Source of the DNA: Pseudomonadota bacterium
GTDB lineage: Bacteria > Pseudomonadota > Gammaproteobacteria > Burkholderiales > Burkholderiaceae_D
Assembly (NCBI GenBank): GCA_018241865.1
Contig: JAFECY010000127.1
Coordinates: 1-11,864, forward strand
Length of the DNA: 11,864 nucleotides
Direction of reading: 5' to 3'
Positions 6,302-11,864 of this stretch are shown here, piece after piece; position 1 is the first letter of the stretch, and each line of letters starts with the position of its first letter. The position numbers were made by a program, and so were the translations under genes. The notes under the pieces are model-generated. The model was not told the DNA's origin, made no database searches, and saw nothing but the letters and a program-made list of their open reading frames with translations.

Positions 6302-8359
6302 TTACGCCGTTTCTGTCGCGTCGGCGTCACCAACCGCTTGCGCATGCGCAGTCGGTGACGGCAATTCAGCCTGCTCCTGCAGCGAGCTGACCGACTTCGA
6401 CTCCTCGACTGCCTCCTCCAACATGTCTTCGTCCAGCGCGGCATCTGACGCATCGGGTGCGGTCTGCATCACCTCGACCAAACGCGCCTCGACCGACAGG
6501 TCGATCTCGTCCTGTCGTAACAAATCGAGCCGCACCTGCGCGCCGCGTGCCACCTGCGGCATGCCGGGTAAACGAACGATCAGCGGAATATCCACCAACC
6601 GCAGCACCTCTTCCTTCAACACCACCGCATCGACCCGCTGCGCTTGCTCCTGTGTCAGCCAACGCAGGCACCAGTAGCGCTCCATCTCGCTCTGGAAATC
6701 GGCATAGGCAGTGTAGGCGGCGTCGAAGGCGGAAACGATCGCGAACAAATCCGCATCCTTCGGCTTGAACGGCGCGGCCAATGGCGCGGTCACGCCATGC
6801 TCGGCGCAGGCCAAAATTTGCCACTGGTTGACCAGATCAGTGTAGCGCCGCAGCGGCGATGTGCTCCAGACATATTGATCGACGCCCAATCCTTGATGCG
6901 GCGCGGCGTGCGTCACCATCCGCACCTGCATGCGTGCTCCCCAACCGCTGCCAACCGTCACTTGGCTGCGATAAATACCGGGCACGCCATGCTCGTGCAA
7001 AAACTTACCCCAAGTGCTGTTAGCGAAGATCATCAATTCAGCGACGATCTTGTCCAGCGGCGCACCGCGCTTGCGGCGCACGATGCTGACCACATCGTTC
7101 TCGACATAGAAATTGAAATCGACGCGGTTAGTTTGTTCCGGTTTCAGGCCGAAGTCGGCACGCTTAGCCATGCGCCCCTGTTCCAACACTTGCGCCCATT
7201 GCCACAGCAGGGCGATTTCGCTCTTGAAGGGATAGTCGCCGGCGTCGTTCGCCAGATGCTCTTCGGTGACCAACGCATCCAGATCGTTGTGGCGCAAATT
7301 AGCGACGATCGGCACCCGTTCGGCGCGCGTTTCGATGGCGATCACCGACCAATCCTGCGGATCGAGCGTGGCGTACAGCGACAGCGCTGGACAAGTTTTA
7401 CCCTCGGCCAAAGTGAAGGCGTTCACCAACTCGTCCGGCAGCATGGTGATCTTGTCACCCGGCATATAGACGGTGGATAGGCGCTGACGCGCGATGGCAT
7501 CGATAGCGTCGTCGCGCTGGATGCCAAGGCCGGGGGCGGCGATATGGATGCCGATGCGCAGCTTGCCGTCATCAAGCCGCGTGATCGAAAACGCATCGTC
7601 GATTTCGGTGGTGGTGACATCGTCGATGGAAAAAGCCTGCACCTCGGCTTGCGGCAAATCCGGCACAGCCGGCAGAGTCACTGCAGGGAAGCCGGTGCCC
7701 TTGGGAAAGCACGCGAACAAGAACTTCGACAGATGCAAATCTTTGGCAGAAGCGATGCCGCCGACTGCCAGCATCAAGCGTTCCGGCGTGGTGTGCAATT
7801 CGGCGCAGGCGGCTTCCAGCGCCTTGTATTCGATGCCGTTTTTGTCCGGCTTGAACAACAATGGCAGCGCCAGCGGCTTCATCGCTTCCGGCAAACGCTG
7901 TGCTTTCAATTCTTCGACATACTGCGCTTGAATCGCGGCTTGCTGTTTCTTTTTCTCGATGCCGGCCAGCGCTGCCTTGAGCGAGGTTTCCGGCGCAGCC
8001 TTGTAGCGCCCCTTGCCCTTGCGGTAAAAATACATCGGTGCTGCGTGCAATTTCAGCAGCAGTCCGGCGGCTTCATGCGGCAGCGGCGCATGGCCGAAAT
8101 ATTCCGTGCCCAGATCGGCAAAGCCAAATTCTTCCTGCCCCGCCACTTCCCACAAAAAATCGAGATCGAGATCATCACCCAATGCCTGCGCATCGACTAA
8201 CAGTTGCGCCGAATCGGGCGAGGCGAATTGCAGCAGCACGTCGCGTGTCTTGACCTTGGCGCGCTTGCCGCTTGGCAGTTCGACCTGATACGCCTCGCCT
8301 TGTTGCGACAAAATGGTGCCGACTTTGAAGTCGCCAGATTCTTCAAAAAATACATTCAT
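6302..8359 (-). CDS. rnb: RNB-domain exoribonuclease (RNase II family)
   Basis: This is a predicted processive 3'-5' exoribonuclease of 685 residues for single-stranded RNA decay in the cytoplasm. The RNB catalytic domain starts around residue 240 with FSIDDVTTTEIDDAFSI (243-259), followed by IGIHIAAPG (269-277), and carries the C-terminal signature TSPLRRYTDLVNQW (500-513). An S1-like region covers about 575-630. Next comes an acidic tail of roughly 50 residues (to 685) that is probably disordered. In the DxxxxxDxDD metal-binding motif the second Asp is Glu252, with Asp246, Asp254 and Asp255 kept. The N-terminal 240 residues do not show the typical tandem cold-shock domains clearly. It starts at an ATG 13 bp after the ubiC stop, with a weak ribosome binding site. 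Confidence 0.9.
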   Translation of the reverse strand: MNVFFEESGDFKVGTILSQQGEAYQVELPSGKRAKVKTRDVLLQFASPDSAQLLVDAQALGDDLDLDFLWEVAGQEEFGFADLGTEYFGHAPLPHEAAGLLLKLHAAPMYFYRKGKGRYKAAPETSLKAALAGIEKKKQQAAIQAQYVEELKAQRLPEAMKPLALPLLFKPDKNGIEYKALEAACAELHTTPERLMLAVGGIASAKDLHLSKFLFACFPKGTGFPAVTLPAVPDLPQAEVQAFSIDDVTTTEIDDAFSITRLDDGKLRIGIHIAAPGLGIQRDDAIDAIARQRLSTVYMPGDKITMLPDELVNAFTLAEGKTCPALSLYATLDPQDWSVIAIETRAERVPIVANLRHNDLDALVTEEHLANDAGDYPFKSEIALLWQWAQVLEQGRMAKRADFGLKPEQTNRVDFNFYVENDVVSIVRRKRGAPLDKIVAELMIFANSTWGKFLHEHGVPGIYRSQVTVGSGWGARMQVRMVTHAAPHQGLGVDQYVWSTSPLRRYTDLVNQWQILACAEHGVTAPLAAPFKPKDADLFAIVSAFDAAYTAYADFQSEMERYWCLRWLTQEQAQRVDAVVLKEEVLRLVDIPLIVRLPGMPQVARGAQVRLDLLRQDEIDLSVEARLVEVMQTAPDASDAALDEDMLEEAVEESKSVSSLQEQAELPSPTAHAQAVGDADATETA

Positions 8360-8372
8360 CGTTTCTTGCTAC

Positions 8373-8957
8373 TCACATTTTATTCATTGGATTGACCGGT
8401 GCATGACGCGGCAAGCGCGCAATCATCGGCAAGAAAATTTCAGTCACCAGCAGCAAGCCATTCTTGCGTCGGTACAAACAGCGTCGCGCAAACAATCGCC
8501 TCACTCCCTGCAAATCCGCAGCCGCACAAGCACGCTGAAATAGCGGATGCGCCGGCGACAACCGCGCATAGCATAATGCGCCGCGTCGCACCCGTGGATC
8601 GCCGAACAAAGTCGTACCAAGCGAACGTTCACCGAGGCCGCCGAAAAACGGCCAGTCGCTGGCGGTCGCGCTCAATGGCACGATGGAATGCGCGAACACC
8701 ATCGGCTCACCATCGCACAACAACAACACTTCGCGTTCCTGCACACCCATCCGGCGCGGCAAAGCGACGGCAGCCATCTCGTCCGCCAAACACAGGCCGC
8801 GCTGTTGCCGCAAACGTCGCACCCGAAATTGTTGCGCCCGCGTGGTGAGTTTCTGCGTCAACGACATGCGGTCGGTCAGCCAAGGGCGCAACATCGTCGG
8901 TGCGGCAAGGCCATTGACATGCGTCAGCCAGTGCGCGCGATGCGTTCCTTGCTTCAT
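8373..8957 (-). CDS. ubiC: chorismate lyase (chorismate-pyruvate lyase)
   Basis: This enzyme splits chorismate into 4-hydroxybenzoate and pyruvate, the first committed step of ubiquinone synthesis. The 194-residue product shows the UbiC pattern: LRPWLTDRMSLTQKL (23-37), EREVLLLCDGEP (74-85) with the conserved Arg75, HSIVPL (90-95), GGLGERSLGTTLF (106-118), and ARRCLYRRKNGLLLVTEIFL (157-176) with the conserved Glu173 near the C-terminus. The ATG at 8957-8955 overlaps the preceding stop as ATGA; an in-frame TTG at 8972 is less likely. Sequence similarity among UbiC proteins is low, so the call rests on motif order and length. aroE, five positions further along the cluster if the mini-ORF is counted, supplies the pathway that makes its substrate. 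Confidence 0.88.
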   Translation of the reverse strand: MKQGTHRAHWLTHVNGLAAPTMLRPWLTDRMSLTQKLTTRAQQFRVRRLRQQRGLCLADEMAAVALPRRMGVQEREVLLLCDGEPMVFAHSIVPLSATASDWPFFGGLGERSLGTTLFGDPRVRRGALCYARLSPAHPLFQRACAAADLQGVRRLFARRCLYRRKNGLLLVTEIFLPMIARLPRHAPVNPMNKM

Positions 8958-9526
8958 GGCCTCACGCCGCAAAACGCCAGCACCTCGTCGGCATACTCGG
9001 AAAATTCACTGATGCCGTGATCGCTACCGTCGATGATGCGCTGACGCGCCTGCGGATAATGTGCCGCCATCTCGCGCCAGTCGAGCACTTCGTCGCCGGT
9101 GGCGGCGATCAGAAAATAACGCTCGGGACGAGTGATCTGCTCCACTGCCAGCGCGCGCAACTCGGCGATGTATTCGTGCTTGAATGCAAACGGTGCGCCC
9201 GAATGGTATTCGGTGCTGATGCCTACATATTTTTCCAAATCGCGCGGCGGTTTGACTGCTGGATTCAGCAAGACCGCGCGGCATCCGGTCTGCTCGGCCA
9301 GCCAAGTGGCGTAATAGCCGCCGAGCGAGGAGCCGATCACCGTGATCGCCTCCGCTACGACGCCAGACATCAGCTTCTGCGCCATGTCGATCGCGGCGCG
9401 TGGCGAGGCTGGCAAATGCGGGCACTGCCATTCCGCACTGCGTTCGAGCGCCTGCATGCGCTGCGCCAACAACTGCGATTTAGCGGATTGCGGCGACGAA
9501 CGGAAGCCGTGCAGATATAAAATCAT
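8954..9526 (-). CDS. yqiA: YqiA/UPF0227-family alpha/beta-fold esterase
   Basis: This is a small cytoplasmic alpha/beta hydrolase of 190 residues. MILYLHGFRSSPQSAK at the N-terminus is the YqiA/UPF0227 opening, with HGF forming the oxyanion region. The nucleophile elbow GSSLGG (65-70) gives Ser67, and Asp145 (in TGDEVLDW) and His170 (in GSDHG) complete a plausible triad. Members hydrolyse short-chain acyl or CoA esters in vitro, but the physiological substrate is not settled. I choose the ATG at 9526-9524, 10 bp past the mpl stop, because it gives the usual N-terminus. An ATG at 9550 would overlap mpl by 14 bp. The stop overlaps the ubiC start by 4 bp. Confidence 0.82.
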   Translation of the reverse strand: MILYLHGFRSSPQSAKSQLLAQRMQALERSAEWQCPHLPASPRAAIDMAQKLMSGVVAEAITVIGSSLGGYYATWLAEQTGCRAVLLNPAVKPPRDLEKYVGISTEYHSGAPFAFKHEYIAELRALAVEQITRPERYFLIAATGDEVLDWREMAAHYPQARQRIIDGSDHGISEFSEYADEVLAFCGVRP

Positions 9527-9536
9527 CGGCTCGATT

Positions 9537-10910
9537 TCAGCGCAGTGCATCCAGCAGCTTTTGATGCACGCCGCCGAAGCCGCCGTTGCTCATCACCAGC
9601 ACATGATCGCCCGGTTTGGCCGCTTGTGCGATGGCGGCCACCAGCGCATCGATCGCGTCGAAGGCTTGCGCCTTGTCGCCCAGCGGCGCCAGCGCCGCGC
9701 CGAGATCCCAACCGAGCGCTTCCTTGCCGCTACCCTTGGCACCATAGCCGAATACCAGATCGGCTTCGATCAGACTGTCTGGCAAAGCATCCTTCATGGT
9801 GCCAAGCTTCATGGTGTTAGAACGCGGCTCCAGCACCGCGAGGATGCGCGCCTTGCCGACTTTTTTACGCAAACCAGCGACCGTGGTTGCAATCGCGGTC
9901 GGATGATGGGCGAAGTCGTCATAGACGGCAATGCCCTTAACCGTGCCACGCAATTCCATGCGCCGCTTGACGTTGTCAAAACGCCCCAGCGATGCGATAG
10001 CCTGCGCCACCGGCACGCCGACATGGCGCGCAGCAGCAATCGCCGCCAAGCCATTCATGCGATTGTGCGCGCCGCTCAGCGCCCAGCACACCCTGCCTTC
10101 GTTTTTACCCTTGAAAATGACATCGAAGCTGTCGTCGGCATGTTCGACCAGCGACCAGTCGGATTGTGCACCGCCGAACCATTCCATCTCGCTCCAGCAG
10201 CCGCGCGCCACTACGCGCTTGAGCGATTCTTCCCGACCATTGACCACCAGCCGGCCGACGCCCGGCACCGTGCGCACCAGATGATGGAACTGGGTTTCGA
10301 TGGCGGTTAGATCGGGAAAGATATCGGCGTGGTCGTATTCGAGGTTGTTCAGGATCGCGGTTTTGGCGTGGTAATGCACGAACTTGCTGCGCTTGTCGAA
10401 GAAAGCGGTGTCGTACTCGTCGGCCTCGATCACGAAGAAATCCGAATCGGCGCCCTGGCCCGACAGCCGCGCCGAAATGCCGAAATTCATCGGCACCCCG
10501 CCGATCAGGAAGCCGGGATGGTAGCCGGCGTCTTCCAGCAGCCAAGCCAACATCGAGGACGTGGTGGTCTTGCCGTGCGTGCCAGCCACCGCCAGCACCC
10601 ATTTGCCGCGCAGAATGTGTTCGCCTATCCACTGCGGCCCGGAGACATAGGGCAAACCGCGATTGAGGATTTCTTCCATCAACGGATTGCCGCGCGAAAC
10701 GACATTGCCGATCACGAACAAATCTGGATTCAGCTTAATTTGTTCCGGGTCGAAGCCTTCGATCAATCCGATGCCTTGCGCTTCAAGCTGGGTGCTCATC
10801 GGCGGATAAACGTTGGCATCGCAGCCGGTGACCTTGTGGCCGGCTTCCTTGGCCAGCACCGCGAGACCACCCATGAAGGTGCCGCAGATGCCTAATATAT
10901 GAATGTGCAT
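9537..10910 (-). CDS. mpl: UDP-MurNAc:L-Ala-gamma-D-Glu-meso-DAP ligase (murein tripeptide ligase)
   Basis: This Mur-ligase family enzyme attaches recycled murein tripeptide to UDP-MurNAc using ATP, returning wall fragments to the peptidoglycan precursor pool in the cytoplasm. The product has 457 residues, the same length as I recall for E. coli Mpl. Visible features are the N-terminal HILGICGTFMGGLA (4-17), the P-loop GTHGKTTT (110-117), FVIEADEYDTAFFD in the central ATPase domain, SGAHNRMNGLAAIAAA, and YDDFAHHPTA in the C-terminal ligand-binding domain. It differs from MurC by GICGTFMGG in place of MurC's GIGGxGM pattern. The ATG at 10910 has a poor ribosome binding site. It heads the minus-strand cluster and diverges from an unrecognised plus-strand gene. 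Confidence 0.95.
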   Translation of the reverse strand: MHIHILGICGTFMGGLAVLAKEAGHKVTGCDANVYPPMSTQLEAQGIGLIEGFDPEQIKLNPDLFVIGNVVSRGNPLMEEILNRGLPYVSGPQWIGEHILRGKWVLAVAGTHGKTTTSSMLAWLLEDAGYHPGFLIGGVPMNFGISARLSGQGADSDFFVIEADEYDTAFFDKRSKFVHYHAKTAILNNLEYDHADIFPDLTAIETQFHHLVRTVPGVGRLVVNGREESLKRVVARGCWSEMEWFGGAQSDWSLVEHADDSFDVIFKGKNEGRVCWALSGAHNRMNGLAAIAAARHVGVPVAQAIASLGRFDNVKRRMELRGTVKGIAVYDDFAHHPTAIATTVAGLRKKVGKARILAVLEPRSNTMKLGTMKDALPDSLIEADLVFGYGAKGSGKEALGWDLGAALAPLGDKAQAFDAIDALVAAIAQAAKPGDHVLVMSNGGFGGVHQKLLDALR

Positions 10911-10976
10911 TTTTTGTGGCGAAATGAAGAGAATGGGATTTTACCCGACCTGCGCGCCGGAGCTAGGCGGAGTATG
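10911..10976. promoter_or_regulatory. divergent promoter region of mpl and the hypothetical gene
   Basis: These 66 bp separate the divergent starts. On the minus strand, TAAAAT (10938-10943) is a 5-of-6 match to a -10 box and would give mpl a leader of about 20 nt, but no good -35 lies 16-18 bp further upstream. On the plus strand, AGGCGGAG (10965-10972) is the ribosome binding site for the hypothetical gene. A weak TTGTGG (10914-10919) could be its -35 but lacks a good -10. Confidence 0.35.
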
Positions 10977-11603
10977 ATGCGCGCCATGGTCACCCACTTC
11001 TCCAACGACGCCGACCAATTACGTGCCGAAATCGCCGCCACAGCAGCGCGCATGATCGCGGAAAATGGTGCCGATTACAGCACTGCAAAACGCAAAGCGG
11101 CGCGACAAATTCTGGGCAATGGCAAGACACGCAGCGACACCTTGCCGGATAACGCGCAAATCGAGGAAGAAGTGCGGCGGCATCACGCCTTGTTTTTCGG
11201 TGAGTCCCAACCGGCGCGACTACGCTATTTGCGCCAGCTGGCCTTGCGTCTGATGGCGGAATTGGCAGCATTTCAGCCCCATCTGGTAGGCGCGGTATTG
11301 AACGGCACCGCCGGCGCGCATGCCGATATCCATCTGCATCTGTTTGCCGACAGTCCGAAGGATGTCGAAATTTTTTTGCTGAACAAGCATATCGATTTCG
11401 ATGTCAGCGAAGCCCCGCCAGCCAACCCACGCCGCGAGCCCGTCGAAATTCTCAGTTTTCTCTGGCAGCAAGAAGGCGTCCACCTGCACCTGTACCAACC
11501 GGACGATTTGCGGCACCTGCCCAAAACAACCAACACGGCCGACAATGCACGCGCCGACGCCGGAAAACTGGCAACCCTGATAGCAGAAAGCGACACGCCA
11601 TGA
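10977..11603 (+). CDS. conserved-looking hypothetical protein, possible degenerate nucleotidyltransferase fold
   Basis: I do not recognise this as a characterised family. The 208-residue product has no signal peptide or membrane span and is probably cytoplasmic. The N-terminal third is helical and charged (about 10-100). The middle holds GAVLNGTAGAHADIHLHLF (105-123), which resembles the GS...DxD strand-loop of minimal nucleotidyltransferases but has D117-I-H119 where DxD is expected. A later FLWQQEGVHLHLYQ strand pair (161-174) follows. The start is between ATGs at 10974 and 10977, both behind AGGCGGAG; 10977 has the better spacing. The stop overlaps the next gene as ATGA. I recall similar short genes beside mpl in Burkholderiales, sometimes labelled as Mur ligases, but no Mur-ligase motif is present. 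Confidence 0.8.
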   Translation: MRAMVTHFSNDADQLRAEIAATAARMIAENGADYSTAKRKAARQILGNGKTRSDTLPDNAQIEEEVRRHHALFFGESQPARLRYLRQLALRLMAELAAFQPHLVGAVLNGTAGAHADIHLHLFADSPKDVEIFLLNKHIDFDVSEAPPANPRREPVEILSFLWQQEGVHLHLYQPDDLRHLPKTTNTADNARADAGKLATLIAESDTP

Positions 11604-11864
11604 GTAAACGTGAGTACTGGCTACTTGGCGGCATCGGATTACTATTTGCAGCAATTGGCATTTATCTTGGCGTCAAAAAACATGAAAACCCACCACCCGC
11701 CCCGGATGTCGCCGCCATTTTATTCACCCACACGCTCCCCGACCTAGATGGCCAACAACACCCCCTGCGTCAATGGCAAGGCAAGATTTTGCTGATCAAT
11801 TTCTGGGCAACTTGGTGTCCGCCATGCGTCGAAGAGATGCCGGAATTAAGTGCGCTGCAAACCG
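11600..11864 (+). CDS. TlpA-family thioredoxin-like protein (partial, runs off right edge)
   Basis: The first 88 codons of a membrane-anchored periplasmic thiol-disulfide protein are visible. An uncleaved-looking membrane segment (about 7-24) follows the short basic N-terminus. A proline-rich linker (31-35) and the thioredoxin-like domain come next, with LPDLDGQQHPLRQWQGK (46-62) and ILLINFWATWCPPCVEEMPEL (63-83). The active-site pair is Cys73 and Cys76 in WCPPC. Family members reduce or deliver electrons to periplasmic disulfides, for example in cytochrome c or oxidase copper-centre maturation; which applies here cannot be told. Its ATG overlaps the hypothetical gene's stop as ATGA, indicating cotranslation. 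The C-terminus is missing because the window ends. Confidence 0.92.
   Translation, partial: MSKREYWLLGGIGLLFAAIGIYLGVKKHENPPPAPDVAAILFTHTLPDLDGQQHPLRQWQGKILLINFWATWCPPCVEEMPELSALQT

Noticed and set aside
6241..6453. 71-residue N-terminal extension of the TonB-like frame
   Set aside because: It overlaps the end of rnb, is an Arg-rich low-complexity shadow, and would put the membrane anchor far from the N-terminus.
6644..7480. 278-residue plus-strand open frame and neighbouring frames opposite rnb
   Set aside because: Antisense to the conserved RNB catalytic domain; no recognisable motif. Long shadows are common in GC-rich DNA.
9342..10310. 322-residue plus-strand open frame
   Set aside because: Antisense to yqiA and mpl, both well supported by catalytic motifs; the translation looks like a reverse-strand shadow.
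10899..10976. Upstream ATG at 10899 for the hypothetical gene
   Set aside because: It would overlap the start of mpl on the other strand and has no ribosome binding site, whereas ATGs at 10974/10977 follow AGGCGGAG.
1..11864. Mobile element, CRISPR, toxin-antitoxin or defence system
   Set aside because: No repeat arrays, transposase or integrase motifs, or compositional break were seen; gene content is housekeeping throughout.

Overview
This window looks like ordinary chromosomal DNA from a betaproteobacterium, most likely Burkholderiales and close to the Oxalobacteraceae (Herbaspirillum/Herminiimonas-like). The clues are the protein sequences, the fairly high GC content, the linkage of a rubredoxin, a ThiD-like kinase and hemL, and the linkage of mpl, a hypothetical gene and a TlpA-family gene. 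The lineage is inferred from recalled family features, not from a search. I see no phage, insertion sequence, CRISPR array, rRNA or tRNA.

Layout. (1) 1-153 is a short gene-free stretch with an inverted repeat. (2) A rubredoxin gene (minus strand) diverges from a thiD-like gene, which is followed on the plus strand by hemL. (3) hemL ends on the base immediately before the last base of corA (minus strand), so the two genes meet tail to tail with no spacer. (4) A gene-free stretch of about 305 bp (3538-3842) holds the long leader of corA, a candidate promoter and a hairpin just past the end of the next gene cluster. (5) 3843-10910 is one tight minus-strand cluster, read in the order mpl, yqiA-like, ubiC, rnb, a possible mini-ORF, tonB-like, aroE, mtgA. 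Its junctions are 4-bp overlaps or gaps of 2-14 bp. (6) Diverging from mpl on the plus strand are an unrecognised small gene and a TlpA-family thioredoxin-like gene, coupled by an ATGA overlap; the latter runs off the right edge.

How the genes work together. The long cluster mixes cell-wall work (mpl recycles murein tripeptide, mtgA polymerises glycan strands) with aromatic metabolism: aroE makes shikimate on the way to chorismate, and ubiC turns chorismate into 4-hydroxybenzoate for ubiquinone. It also carries RNA turnover (rnb), an inner-membrane energy transducer and a small esterase. hemL supplies 5-aminolevulinate for haem by the C5 route. corA moves Mg2+/Co2+.

Most of the window is housekeeping. 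The points worth a second look are: a 16-codon mini-ORF with a good ribosome binding site whose stop overlaps the GTG start of the tonB-like gene; a ThiD-like protein lacking the catalytic and substrate-contact residues of true ThiD; an unrecognised small protein with a degenerate nucleotidyltransferase-like motif; and an RNase II family enzyme with Glu in place of one metal-binding Asp.
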